Below are positions 33,985 to 45,809 of a DNA stretch of 64,000 bases, in pieces. The notes beneath the pieces are model-generated. The model saw nothing but the letters and a program-made list of their open reading frames with translations. It made no database searches and was not told the DNA's origin. Origin of the DNA: Lamellibrachia columna (taxonomy: Eukaryota > Annelida > Polychaeta > Sabellida > Siboglinidae); assembly GCA_963662155.1 (NCBI GenBank), contig OY759265.1:15451761-15515760 (forward strand), written 5' to 3'. Positions within the stretch are counted from its first letter, which is position 1. Every line of letters begins with the position of its first letter. The translations under genes were made by a program, and so were the position numbers.

Positions 33985-34945
33985 AGATCAATATAGATAG
34001 AGGGGTAAGACAGGAGGACACTGTCTCACCTAAATTGGTTAATGTTACCCTAGAAGGAATCTTCAGGAGGTTAGACTGGGATAGAAGGGAATCAACTTAA
34101 ATGGTGATCATCTTAACCATCTGCGCTTTGCTGATGATATTGTTCTTATCACAAACAATGCAGAAGAACTAGAAGAAATGTTAAATGAGCTCAACAAAGA
34201 AAGTGACAATATTGGAATAAGAATCAATACGAAAAAGACAAAAGTCATGTTCAACAGTTATGCTAAAGTCAAACAAATTAAAGTTAACGATGATATTACA
34301 GAAACAACAGACAGGTATATATATGTATATATATATATATATATATATTTAAATATATATATATATATATCCAGGACAACTTGTAAAAACAGATTACAGT
34401 CGTTTAGAAGAAGTTAAAAGGAGAACCCAAACTGGGTGGAGTGCCTTCGGAAAATGTAATGACATTATGAAGGGTAACCTGCCAATATGCCTGAAACATA
34501 GAGTCTTTGACCAATGTATACTACCATCTCTGACATGGTGCAGAGACTTGGGCAATGACAAAAAATGGAACAAAAACTTAGAACAACACAAAGAAACATG
34601 GAAACATGTATGCTTGGAATTACCAAGAGAGATAGAAAAACTAGCGAATGGATCAGAGAGCAAACTAAAATCTAGGATATCATAAAAGAAGTTAAATTCA
34701 AGAAATTTAGATGGGCGACACCTTGCCAGAACTAAGGACAACAGGTGGACAAAGATAACAACAGAATGGAGACCAATGACAGGTTCTCGAAATCAGGGAC
34801 AATAAAAAATTAGATGGAGAGATGAAATTGTAAAGTTTACTGGCATGACATGGATGAGTACAGGACAGAAGTAAAGGTACCAGCTTCGGGAGGCCTTCGC
34901 CCTGCAGTGGGCTGACAATGGCTGAGATGATGATGATGATTGGAA
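33985..34945 (+). pseudogene. RTE-like endonuclease/reverse-transcriptase remnant
   Basis: Plus-strand frames give DRGVRQEDTVSPKL, then LNHLRFADDIVLITNNAEEL, then INTKKTKVMFNSYAKV. After a (TA)n tract at 34315-34370 come AFGKCNDIMKGNLPICLKHR, VFDQCILPSLTW and finally LREAFALQW-like sequence split over frames. These are the RT and C-terminal blocks typical of the endonuclease-reverse transcriptases common in invertebrate genomes. Frameshifts, deletions and the microsatellite destroy it. The endonuclease part is missing. Confidence 0.75.
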
Positions 34946-35115
34946 ATGTACTGAACGTCAAGATCAATATTCATACATAGAAAAAGTTAAAATTAAATTT
35001 TTAAATGTGGTTAATTAAAATACACTTAGGTTGTAAAGATGCTAGACTAGACGCAGTTCATGCCATATAACATGACTTTATGATAAAAAAATTTCAAGTA
35101 AAGTCAGCCACTAAC

Positions 35116-35267
35116 CTGATGATGTGAGTTGCTCGTTTCCTGACAGACAAGAGTCACGAAGTCCGTCAGTGAATCCCCACCGGGAGCCTGGCCATACTTG
35201 ATGGCTGCCCCCTCTGCTGACCCCTCCGGACTTAGGGAAGACATGTGACTGCTAGCCCCGTGCACCC
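35116..35267 (-). CDS. NFI: NFI exon with LTDFVTLVCQ motif
   Basis: This 152-nt exon is entered in phase 1 and left in phase 0, with acceptor TTTGCAG and donor GTTAGT. It encodes VHGASSHMSSLSPEGSAEGA, then GDSLTDFVTLVCQETSNSHH and a final Gln. The vertebrate match is ETLKEFVQLVCPDAGQQ, a conserved block in the C-terminal half. It restores phase 0 after the run of phase-1 exons. Confidence 0.94.
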
Positions 35268-35479
35268 CTGCAAAGTAAGGGACCGACTCAGTATTGACCT
35301 GTGTTGCAGTATGTCACAATAACAGATAAATGGTTCAGATATATGAAATAACATAATAATAATAATATAATATGTGACATAATTGAAAACACGATCAACA
35401 GAAGAAATGTGATGGGAGAATGCAGTGTTTCAAAATAAAGTTGTGGAGCAACACGTTCTTCCCAAAGTGACAATGATGT

Positions 35480-35645
35480 GAAGGGGGTATACGTTACATC
35501 ACATCACACGTGTATATGTAGTATGCAGTACAGTGAGTGAGGTGACACACAGAGGGTATATTATGTTACATCACGCCACACATGTATATATAGTATATAT
35601 AATATGTACAGTGAGTGCGGTGACACAGAGGTGATATATTACAAG
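35480..35645. repeat. Two-copy tandem repeat, about 70-80 bp
   Basis: GGGTATACGTTACATCACATCAC and GGGTATATTATGTTACATCACG-type starts are each followed by CACRTGTATAT and GTACAGTGAGTG with GGTGACACAGAG. Located between NFI exons. Confidence 0.65.
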
Positions 35646-35740
35646 TCATCCGCAGCATGTGTGGTTGTATATTTACAAGAAAGTTGCCCAACCATGTGAA
35701 CGCACGCACCAGACAGTCATGGCAGAAGTCGTATATTCAG

Positions 35741-35792
35741 ATACCGTATTCAACCTATTAAGCCTACACGCTTATCAGGTCGAATACGGTAT
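35741..35792. mobile_element. MITE copy C, minimal (about 50 bp)
   Basis: ATACCGTATTCAACCTATTA at the left and AGGTCGAATACGGTAT at the right leave only about 16 bp between them. It keeps both terminal inverted repeats of the family seen at 23205 and 56863 but has lost the interior. Confidence 0.75.
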
Positions 35793-36315
35793 GCTGAATG
35801 CATAGCAAATTTACTTCAAGAGAAGAGCAAAGTTAAACACAATTGTCTGGGACTTAGTTGTTTGCTTAGTTTAAGAAAACAACAAAACAACAAGTTAGTA
35901 ACCTGAATAACAGACCTGCTAAACTGAACCAGAGTGAAAGGGGGACTTTTTGTGCTTGAAACAATTTCAAAGGCAGAATTGATTCTGAATGTCACATGGA
36001 ATGACACTTATATATGTGTCAATGTCTATGCTGTCTACAAGACTTTGGCTACAAAAACTATGTCATTTGTTCAATGTCATAACTTGGTATCCAGTGTAAG
36101 CTCCACTTTACCACTGAGCAATCAGAAAAATTACAATATTAAATTTTCTACTTCAGATATTTTGGACACATCGGGAGATCAGGAAAAAATGTACATGACG
36201 AATAATCTCTGACCAGAAACGGACACTTACAAGGTTTGAAGCCATTATGCTTGCCCAGTGAGGTGACTGATCATCAACAGTGAACCAAGTTGACATGCCT
36301 GGAATGCATACTTAC

Positions 36316-36522
36316 TATTTGTGGCAGGGTGATTAAGGGGGGACTGAGGGGTACCCGCCCCTCGTGACTGTGGAGGCATCCCAGGGGTGTGCGTGCTCAT
36401 GGGGCGTGGTGGGGTGATGGCGCCATCTGGTGCCGAGACACTCACTGGGGTGAAACCTTCGTGCTTCGGCCGTATTAGGTGCGAGGACGGAGAGTGCATG
36501 CCGACCACCGCGGCCGCCACAG
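36316..36522 (-). CDS. NFI: NFI exon: Pro-rich transactivation region
   Basis: This 207-nt exon, phase 1-1, has a CACTGACAG acceptor and a GTAAGT donor. It encodes AVAAAVVGMHSPSSHLIRPK, then PDGAITPPRPMSTHTPGMPP and GTPQSPLNHPATN. It is low-complexity and rich in Pro, Ser and Thr, like the activation domain of NFI proteins. The assignment rests on phase, order and composition more than on identity. Confidence 0.88.
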
Positions 36523-36539
36523 CTGTCAGTGATACATGG

Positions 36540-36990
36540 TCAGTACAGTGCATAATACACTCACAACAGTGCTGTTATAATGCAGTCAGTACAGAGATAT
36601 GATACACATCAGTAGTGCTATTATCAATGCAGAACAGTGCTATGATCCCTGGTCAGTATAGTGATATGATACATGCCAGTAAGTGTTATGATACACATCA
36701 ATAGTGCTATGATACATGTCAGTATCACTATGATATATATCAGTAGTACCACCATACACAATCAGTATAGTAATATGATACACATCAGTACAGTGGTATG
36801 ATACACATGCTGTGATACACATCAATAGTAGTATGATACACTTCAGTAGTGCTATGATACACAGTCGATACAGTGATACGATACAAGTCAGTAGTGCTAT
36901 GATACATGTCAGCAGTGTATTACATGTGTGTACATGTGTGTACATGTGCATACATGTGTGTACATGTATGTACATGTGTGTGACACAAGT
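36540..36990. repeat. Diverged 21-23 bp minisatellite, then TACATGTGTG tract
   Basis: About fifteen units of ATGATACACATCAGTAGTGCT type from 36540 to 36915, followed by repeated TACATGTGTG at 36926-36985. It begins directly upstream of the acceptor of NFI exon 36316-36522. Confidence 0.8.
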
Positions 36991-38505
36991 GAATTTAACT
37001 TTTTCATCAAATATATTTTCGCTGACAGACACTAATCTCAGTTTAACGCATGTGTTCAAAATGTCAGGATATGAAATGTATTGTATATACACAGGCTTAA
37101 CTGAAACAAACATGGTGCAGTATGTATACAGGCCAATACAATCAATGAAATACAAACAGCGCACATGTATCTCACAAAAAAATCAAACCTCCATTATGGA
37201 ACTTCACAATGTTCAAAAATGTCGCACTTCCACCATATTTAGTCTTTAAATACATGCTGCAGTAATTACAGACTTGTACTTAAAATGCTCTTGTAATCAA
37301 CTGACTTTGTGCAAACATAATTGCACATATACATCTAGGCTAAGAAGTACTGGGTTTATTTGCGAAGCATGCATGTAATTTAATGATGTATTTTTGGAGG
37401 TGTAGTGAAAGTTTTTTATTTGCACATGTGCCACAACCTCTGTCAGGGGCAATACACGTCGCACAAACGGTGGGACATCAGCAAGGGAATGCAGACATTG
37501 CATGCAGTCGTGTGCGACATTGTGTGCGGCCATATGCGACCAGATGGTGACAACAGCAGTGGACATTGCAGCTGCCTCACAAACACCTGTTGTAACATGG
37601 ACAACACCTGGGTCTTCTACAGGTGTTCCAAGTGTTATAAATACAATGTCCAACATGTCATTATGACACCTCCATCATTGAATGATTTGATGAACGTTCC
37701 CCGAATAAAATATCTATTGAAGGAGATTTTTGTGGTATCATTATACCAGGAATCTGCTCATTAAATTTTTTTTTAAACCTTTAATGCGCAACCCAAAATG
37801 GTGACATCGATTACCTTGTTTCTGGCAGAAGAGCAACAGTATTGACATGGGGATTCTATCGTCACACTAACATTTAAGTTACCAGGTACTCTCAAAATAC
37901 TATATGCCATAATGAAAACAAACTCAAAACTGAGCAAACCAGCTGAAGGTGTTTTTCTTGTGTAAGATGGATTTAACTTCTTGTTGGTGAGATCAACCAC
38001 AATGATGACTACCAATTAAATTAAAACCATCCCTGAGATATCTCTCTCATCTTCGACTATGTCTGTTTCTGACTACAGCCATGCTATAAAAATAAGACAG
38101 CCGGGATAATTGAGGTCCACCACACAGAGGAAAGAACCATTGATAAACCTATATCCCACCGACAAAGAGAGCAGATGCACAGGGACTGGCAACAGCCATA
38201 GCCAAGCCACACAGGCAAGACACAAAAACCACAGTAATAAAACTGACCCAGGCTCAGAGACACAACAAACCTGAACCGAGAAGCATGATACCACAGAGAG
38301 GGACGTGTGAAGGGGTGCAGGACGGTCGAGGATATAGGGCGGAAATAAGTGCAACAAAGATGTCCAGGCAGTAAGAAAGAGGCCACATAAAAGTTCATGC
38401 CTTAGGACAAAGGAAACGAGTGACCACTGACCACGCAGAATTGAGGAAAATTAATGTAGCCAAAGAAAAACAAGACCACAAGCAAAGAACAATCATCGCA
38501 CTGAC
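36990..38505. other. NFI intron, nothing recognised
   Basis: No domain-bearing frame or repeat array. Open frames of up to 120 codons have no recognisable motif and no splice support. Confidence 0.5.
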
Positions 38506-38853
38506 CATGATCTATGGGTGCGCGTTCGTCCGGCCAGCCTCCAGAGCTACTCAGACAGTTCTTCACGTAGTACGTCGGCGGTGGAGCATTCACCTCTGAA
38601 TCGTCTCCCAAACTCTCGACCTCGTCTTCTACGGATGAGATGCTACTCATGGGAGTGCGCTTGAGCCGTTTGTGTCGGTTCTGTGGCGGACTCAGCACCA
38701 CGTGGTCACTGCCGTTCGGTAGGTTCGACACCGTGACCATCGGCCCGCTGATACCCTGGCCAAGGGGTTGGTTAGAGCACGGGTAGTAATACATCTGGTT
38801 ATCTGACTTGCCGTACATTGTCTCCAGCCCATTCTGTGGGTGCGTGATGGATG
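38506..38853 (-). CDS. NFI: NFI exon: KRLK / SVEDE region
   Basis: This 348-nt exon (115 full codons), phase 1-1, has a GTTGCAG acceptor and a GTCAGT donor. It starts SITHPQNGLETMYGKSDNQM and contains NRHKRLKRTPMSSISSVEDE, VESLGDDSE and SSGGWPDERAPIDH. Vertebrate NFI has KRLKSVEDEMDSPGEE followed by SSGWHEVEPG at this place. The basic RHKRLKR run is a likely nuclear-localisation signal. The exon belongs to the Ser/Pro-rich modulation region. Confidence 0.95.
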
Positions 38854-38929
38854 CTGCAACAACAACACAGTCACATGTGTGTGTGTGTGCGCATGTGTGT
38901 GCACGCGCATGTGTGTGCATGTTTATACA

Positions 38930-39212
38930 TGGTGTGCAGTGGCTCAGTGGTTAGATCATCAGACTCTCAGTCACGAGGACCAGAGTTCGAGTCCACTTGT
39001 TGCCATTTCATAGTTTGGGGAATTTTGTTCATCCCGCATTGCCTCAGCTCACTCAGCCTTAGAAAGACAGTCGTCGATACGTGTGAACGAACAGTCTTCG
39101 TGCAGCAAGTGCAGGCTGAATGCTTCCCAGTGAAGTTGAGTTGGTGTTGGAACGATGAGGTCTGCGAGAGGGTGAAGTGTGAGGTGCTTGAGCGTGGATA
39201 CTATACAAGGCG
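38930..39212 (+). mobile_element. tRNA-derived SINE
   Basis: The head has a Pol III A box (AGTGGCTCAGTGG at 38938-38950) and a B box (GAGTTCGAGTCC at 38983-38994) spaced as in a tRNA gene. The 3' body (TTGGTGTTGGAACGATGAGG and on) matches the fragment at 6425-6555. A TG/GC microsatellite lies immediately before it. It sits just upstream of NFI exon 38506-38853. Confidence 0.82.
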
Positions 39213-39300
39213 GTGGATGGGCATGGCGGCTAGAGTGCTGGACCGTCAGCTGAGTGGACCAAGGTTCAAGCTGGACCGTCAGCCGAGAGAACCAGGGTTC
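39213..39300 (+). mobile_element. Second tRNA-like SINE head
   Basis: TGGCGGCTAGAGTGCTGGAC (A-box-like, 39224-39243) is followed by AAGGTTCAAG (B-box-like, 39261). This B-box region is then amplified in tandem to about 40290, after which a SINE-type 3' body continues. Confidence 0.65.
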
Positions 39301-40290
39301 AAGTCCAACTGCTGCTATTGTGGACCGTCAGCTAAGAGGACCAGGGTTCAAGTCCAACTGCTGCTATTGTGGACCATCAACCAAGAGGACCAGGGTTCAA
39401 GTCCAACTGCTGCTACTGTATTGTGGACCATCAGCTGAGAGGACCAGGGTTCAAGTCCAACTGCTGCTATTGTGGACCGTCAGCTGAGAGGACCAGGGTT
39501 CAAGCTGGACCATCAGCCGAGAGGACCAGGGCTCAAGCTGGACCATCAGCCGAGAGGACCAGGGTTCAAGCTGGACAGTCAACCAAGATGACCAGCGTTC
39601 AAGCTGAACCGTCAGCCAAGAGGACCAGGGTTCAAGCTGGACAGTCAGCTGAGAGGACCAGGGTTCACGCTGGACCATTAACCGAAAGGACCAGGGTTCA
39701 AGCTGGACCATCAGCCAAGAGGACCAGGGTTCAAACTGGACAGTCAACCGAGAGGACCAGGGTTCAAGCTGGACCATCAGCCGAGAGGACCAGGGTTCAA
39801 GCTGGACAGTCAACCAAGAGGACCAGGGTTCAAGCTGGACCATCAGCCGAGAGGACCAGGGTTCAAGCTGGACAGTCAACCAAGAGGACCAGGGTTCAAG
39901 CTGGACAGTCAGCTGAGAGGACCAGGGTTCACGCTGGACCATTAACCGAAAGGACCAGGGTTCAAGCTGGACCGTCAGCCAAGAGGACCAGGGTTCAAAC
40001 TGGACAGTCAACCGAGAGGACAAGGGTTCAAGCTGGACCATAAGCCGAGGAGCAGGGTTCAAGCTGGACTGTCAGACGAGAGAACCAGGGTTCAAGCTGA
40101 ACAGTCAACCGAGAGGACCAGGGTTCAAGCTGGACCATCAGCCAAGGACCAGGGTTCAAGCTGGACCATCAGCCGAGAGGACCAGGGTTCAAACAGGACA
40201 GTCAACCAATAGGACCAGGGTTCAAGCTGGACCATCAGCCGAGAGGACCAGGGTTAAAGCTGGACAGTCAGCCGAGAGGACCAGGGTTCA
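39300..40290. repeat. B-box-derived minisatellite (about 60-bp then 33-bp units)
   Basis: The first four units are 50-60 bp and contain CCAGGGTTCAAGTCCAACTG, an excellent Pol III B box (GGTTCAAGTCC). From about 39500 there are over twenty 33-bp units with GGACCAGGGTTCAAGCTGGA and CCATCAGCCGAGA. In these the B box has decayed at its 3' side. Both strands stay open over 200 codons because 33 is a multiple of three; no protein is implied. Confidence 0.9.
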
Positions 40291-40610
40291 CGTCCAACTG
40301 CTGCTATTGTGAAGCTTAGGCAACACATTGCCCGTGTCTTTCAGAAGAGACCCTAAAAGCTGTTGGTCCCTTCTACCCTGTGTCTGTGTCAGGGGAAATA
40401 AAAGATCACCACACGGGGGGTAAATGTGTAACCTGTCGTGGACTCAAAGAGTGGTGGTCTCTATCTCTAACCCACTGATTCTAACTGCCGCGGCCGGAGC
40501 TGCTTCCCGGTGGGGTGCGCGAGAGGCACCGACCAGGCAATGTGGACGGCAGTAATGTTGCAGCTGACTTCCTACAGGGGTCTATAGCAGTATATGGATG
40601 GATGCTACAT
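40290..40610 (+). mobile_element. SINE 3' body after the B-box array
   Basis: GTCCAACTGCTGCTATTGTG leads into GAAGCTTAGGCAACACATTG, CAGAAGAGACCCTAAAAGC and AAAAGATCACCACACGG. This is a typical SINE body joined to the last B-box unit, implying one SINE interrupted by internal amplification. The 3' limit is uncertain. Confidence 0.55.
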
Positions 40611-40823
40611 TTTATATGTTGAAGAACAATAATCACATACCAACATGATCTCAATTTAAACAGCGGTCAGCAACTAACAAGCAGGCCTACTGTCAAGAAT
40701 AAGTCTCCAAATTCTCATTTCTATATAATTTGACCAATTTTGTAAACGAATATGCATAACTGACCAGGGTAAATGTGCAGGGAAGTGCAAGAGACTAAGC
40801 CTAAGTTGGGAGGAGCTACATAC

Positions 40824-40916
40824 GTTTTGTGACCCTGAGTAGCTCTTGGGCGGAGAAGACGCCTGTTGCCACTATACTGTCGTTGCCCGACACGCCTGAA
40901 TGGATGTTGCCAGGAA
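40824..40916 (-). CDS. NFI: NFI exon carrying the GVFSAQELLRV motif
   Basis: This 93-nt exon, phase 1-1, has a GTTTCAG acceptor and a GTATGT donor. It encodes PGNIHSGVSGNDSIVATGVF followed by SAQELLRVTK. The vertebrate counterpart reads SGVFSVTELVRVSQTP, a hallmark just after the DNA-binding domain. It joins in frame to the exon at 38506-38853. Confidence 0.95.
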
Positions 40917-40919
40917 CTG

Positions 40920-42145
40920 AAACAAAACCAACATCACATCAACACTCCAGCACTTTGTATGAAATCGTTTGTAATGCGCAAACAATGGAGTGGTTTGTCT
41001 GGATATTAATGGAGGTTACACAGAAAACTACTTTAAATTTTTATGCACAAATGCAAGCAGGCCACACAAAACCTTCCATCAATCACTTAGAAAATGTCCC
41101 AGAATGTGGCATTTTCTTGTAAAATGTAACGTATTTAAAAATTGGTTTTCCGAACTTTCTTAGTTACAGACACACTGACTACAGATCTTTCATTTTACAA
41201 ATGACAAAATAATTACCTATGGTTAAATTGGATATGGGGTAAAAAAAAATTTTTTTTTTTAAATACAAATATCATAGATATCGGTTTCAGATTCTTAAAT
41301 GCTTCCTGTCTGCTTTATTATACATGAAAATAATTTTGACAGGGTCCCCTTTTGGAAATGGTTCCCAAACAAACCTCCTAGGTACGACCGCTTGCTAGTT
41401 AGACAGGAGTCATTCACACTACATGTGCCCTTGGCAAACTGTGGGTTTGCATTGTGCTGTGTGCTAGACACGGCGACCAGGCTGTCCGCGAACATGCCGA
41501 AAATATTCGCCTCCAGTGTTAAATAGATGTGTCACTGATAGAATAGGCCTATAAATTATGATGGATTGCCCATTTACAAAACAAATGTCTTCTGAAATTC
41601 TGAATCACACAGCAGGCTGAATACCACCCAATGTTGGGGTCGTATGGTAACTAGGATATAACATTTTGTAAAATCATAACTATGTCTTTGGCATTTATTC
41701 CCTGTTAGTGTTAGTTAACCCTACATACCCATTCTACGATTGCTTAACTCTTCCGTTTTGATTAATAAACTTTTCTGTACGTCTGTTGAACACTTGTTTC
41801 TGTGTGTCCTGTAAATACACTTCTCTATATGCTTAATTAACTGTGACTATCATACCAATTTCAAATGCAGATGGATTCTCTGAAATAGTAACACTGATTA
41901 GAAATGCAGCATATGAATATAAGAAAAGTAAAGAGACTGTTTCACGTAAAGTGAAGAGACCTTCTCTCAAGAACACATTTTCCACTGAGTAAGACAAGCA
42001 GTGAAGAGAGACCGACCCCCTGCAGTGTTACAAGGCGGCAGAAGGTGCTTACAGTGGATCACCAACAAAAAAATACACAATGCCCCAATGAAAACATAAC
42101 AAAATTAGAGTCATTAACAGATGTTTGTACAACTCCGGCATTCCA
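40920..42145. other. NFI intron, nothing recognised
   Basis: AT-rich, with an A/T homopolymer stretch at 41240-41262. No gene or repeat family was recognised. Confidence 0.5.
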
Positions 42146-42149
42146 ACAG

Positions 42150-43015
42150 CCAGGTAGATCGATCCCATCTGCTAGGTAGATGGATCCCATCAGCCAGGTA
42201 GATGGATTCCATCAACCAAGTAAATGGACCGTACAGCCAGGTAGATGGATCTTACAGCCAGGTAGATGGATCCCATAAGCCAGGTAGATGGGTCCCATCA
42301 ACCAAGTACATAGATCCCATCAGCCAGGTAGATGTATCCCATCAGCCTGGTAGATGGGTTCCATCTGCCAGGTAGATGGATCCCATCTGCCAGATAGATG
42401 GATCCCATCAGACAGGCAGATGGATCCCATCAGCCAGGTAGATGGATTCCATCAGCCAGGAAGATGGATTCCATCAGCCAAGTAAATGGACCGTACAGCC
42501 AGGTAGATGGATCCCATAAGCCAGGTAGATGGGTCTCATCAGACAGGTAGATGGATCCCATCAGCCAGGTAGATGGATTCCATCAGCCAGGAAGATGGAT
42601 TCCATCAGCCAAGTAAATGGACCGTACAGCCAAGTAGATGGATCCCATAAGCCAGGTAGATGGATCCCATAAGCCAGGTAGATGGATTCCATCAGCCAGG
42701 AAGATGGATTCCATCAGCCAAGTAAATGGACCGTACAGCCAGGTAGATGGATCCCATCAGCCAAGTACATAGATCCCATCAGCCAGGTAGACGGATCCCA
42801 TCAGCCTGGTAGATGGGTTCCATCTGCCAGGTAGATGGATCCCATCTGCCAGATAGATGGATCCCATCAGACAGGTAGATGGTTTCCATCAGCCTGGTAG
42901 ATGGATTCCATCAGCCAGGTAAATGGACCAAACACCCAGGAAGACAGACCATACAGCCAAGTAAATGGATCGTACAGCCAGGTAGATGGACCGTACACCC
43001 AGGTAGATCATAGAT
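42150..43015. repeat. 22-bp minisatellite
   Basis: Close to forty units of CAGCCAGGTAGATGGATCCC plus AT, with variants (GGACCGTA, AAGTAAATGG). Groups of variants repeat in the same order (for example near 42440 and 42560), indicating larger-scale duplication. Confidence 0.92.
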
Positions 43016-44195
43016 GGACCACACTGCAACATGGGGACCAGCCACAGAATGGATCACAGGTGGTGTGACTGGCCTGATGACTGTCAGGTGGTTTGAAAAT
43101 ATGCCCAATTTGGATGCAAAAAGCACAGGGAGTTTGCACCCACGCCCATGGCACGTGGGCAGTGAATGCAGTGGGCAGTGATTGCAGTGGGCAGGTAAGT
43201 GTAACAAAACAAGTGCTAAATCCATGAAATATATACAGACATATCACCGGTATTTTTTAAGAAAAAAATTGTTTGGGAGGAATATATCTAGATAATATTC
43301 AATAATAACTATTTTTGTAAATTAGTAAGGTACAGTATATAATAATGGTCATGTGGAGGTATGCTTTTGGTTTTTGAGGTTACTAAAGTTTCAGAAATAA
43401 CGTGGCTACACTACTGGTGTTTAACAGTAGTGTAGCTACCACCCACCCACCCACCCCCTGGACACTTACTCAGGGGCAGCTGACCCCACAGACAAGGAGT
43501 GTAGGAATTCTGACAGATCACAAAAAACTTGGACATCTTGATTGGCAAATTCTGTGATTGCTATCTCATTCATTCATAAAATGTAACCTCTGTCACACAT
43601 AAATTCTCATTTAATTTTATCAGTGAATATATCTTGTGTCGCAAGTGACATAAATGATACAAACATTCCTTTGAGCAAGATTCAGTTATGTAGGCGTTCT
43701 GTGTTCCCTGTGTGGTTAGACAAATTCCAAACAGCAATGTACAGATATGCCATCGGCAGGTTTAGCAGGTCATTTCACAATTTCTAAAATCCTGTTTGTT
43801 GAATGTCGCAACAGCTTTGCCGCACGAGAGGTTATTTTACATGTGCACAAATATGTCACACAAGTTTTTATAGTCAGGTGCAATGCAACATATTGACAAA
43901 GCATACCCAGTTCAACCACCAAAGTTCAAGCAGTGTTCTAGTGCCAAGCCATTCTTTGTTTATAATACAATCAGCAGTCATTAAAGAATTTACTACATCA
44001 TAAACACCAAACATAGTTAACCATCATTCCATATAGTCAAGTTATACTTGTCTCTACACACAGTTCATTAAGTTTTGGATATGGTCAAAGCACTACATTG
44101 CATGGCTTTTTCTTGTTACGAGCCAAATATATGACCAGTTCGGCTGGCGTAACTGGCCATTTAGCCAGGTACAACATTAAGTCAGACACCCAGTA
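43016..44195. other. NFI intron, nothing recognised
   Basis: No gene seen. A short CCCACCCACCCACC tract lies at 43440-43456. Confidence 0.5.
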
Positions 44196-44199
44196 AGCT

Positions 44200-44480
44200 T
44201 CCATCAACCATCTACTTGGTAATTCCACCAACCATCTACTTGGTAATTCCACCAACTATCTACTTAGTAATCAATCCCACCAACCATATTATATGCAGTA
44301 ATTTCACTAACCATCTACTTCGTAAATTCCATCAAACACTTACTTTGTAATTCCACTAACCATCTACAAAAAAATTGTAAGTCCAACAATTTTCTTTGTA
44401 ATTCCACCAAACCATCTACTTGGCAATTCCACCAACCATCTATTTGATAATTCCACCAAGCACCAACCATCTACTTTGTA
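44200..44480. repeat. 24-bp minisatellite
   Basis: Around ten diverged units of AATTCCACCAACCATCTACT plus TGGT, with several indels. Confidence 0.85.
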
Positions 44481-45179
44481 ACATTAAAAACAACAGTAAA
44501 CCCCAGACTTCACAGCCAATGCGTGTCTATGTACATGTATCGCAGCAACCGTCTATTACAAACTTTGTATATCTAACCAAACCTTGCCCTATTGAGACAT
44601 GGGTGGCTAGTAGGCGAAGCTACTTCCATTCATCGATCGTTCCAATCAGACAATCGCTACCAACCAAGCTCAGCAAGGAACGCACATGCATTTGTGAGAT
44701 GCTCCCAAGGAAAATGCATGTTAGAAGCGTTAGAGGCATTGTTGGAACTACGGAAAACAACACGGCCCATCACTGGTGAACAAACGCTGTGCAGATGCGT
44801 CCTTTACAACTCCTTAAATAAATGTGTAGTCTGCATCAACCCCAAGAGACATGCCCGTTAGTGTGCAGCATTATCAATAAGATGATTCAGGATAGGTGAT
44901 GCATTGAAAAGAAAACCTACAACCAGATATGTACAGTACAAAATTACTTTCCTTATTTTGTTGCCTACCTATGTAAATGCCAGAAGAAAATACCCTTGAA
45001 ACATAATTTTATTTTATTGAAAAATGTGAAATTTTTATTTTTTATTCATTATATATGAAAGTGAATATGTCCATATTTATGTGGAAATGTTGGGTTATAT
45101 GCAGCATGCAGTATGCAGCATGCTGAATTCCGAGGAAGCTGATCAGAACCCAGGAAGAACAACCTTTAGAGGCACCAGA

Positions 45180-45300
45180 GGCCAGTGACCATACGTGGAA
45201 CTAACTAAGCATGGGGTGTAGGACAGGACTAGGGGTAATACATGGTATCATGCACTACACCAATCACACAAATCTGCTTCAATCAAATACGATACCCTAC
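45180..45300. repeat. Dispersed repeat copy 1
   Basis: CATGCACTACACCAATCACACAAATCTGCTTCAATCAAAT-like sequence (45250-45290) is shared with 46455-46495. Upstream similarity is weaker. Possibly a SINE-type element. Confidence 0.5.
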
Positions 45301-45809
45301 TCCACAAATGTGAAGTTTGATAATACTTTTAAATTGCAGTGTCACCAGTAACTCAGAAGTTTGGTACAGTGTTCCATTCTCTGTTTTATTGAAATCATAG
45401 TAACCAGTTTTACTTGTGAGTTAGTACTTCAAACTTTGGAGAATTAATCATTCATAATCTCAGGCACCCTTTGATGCATAGGTTATTAAAAGTACCTTTT
45501 TTAAATACAGTTTAATCCAATTTGTTTGCCAAATTGTACTAGCTTTCAATATCATCTCTATTCACGTTGAAAAATTCAGGATAATGATTAGTCTTTTCTT
45601 TAATCTATCTTTCATCTCAGCAGTCATTTGATGACTCTTTAATTAAAAAAAAATGCATTAAAGCTTGTTTTATTTACCATATTCCAACATGCCGTGATCA
45701 TTTCCCACAACTGTAAGCAATGCGTGATGCGTGTGGCCGTGTGCACGCGAAAATGCAGACGTGCGATGTTAGTGAGACGTCTGAAGCGCGAGAGAATCAA
45801 ATCGCTTAC

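Noticed and set aside
36812..37249. 145-codon plus-strand frame
   Set aside because: Half lies in a minisatellite and the rest shows no motif; intronic to NFI.
38935..39010. A genuine tRNA gene
   Set aside because: A and B boxes are present, but the stems are imperfect and a SINE body follows, so it is a tRNA-derived SINE head.
39369..40062. 200-codon frames on both strands
   Set aside because: Products of a 33-bp tandem array; unit length a multiple of three explains the lack of stops.
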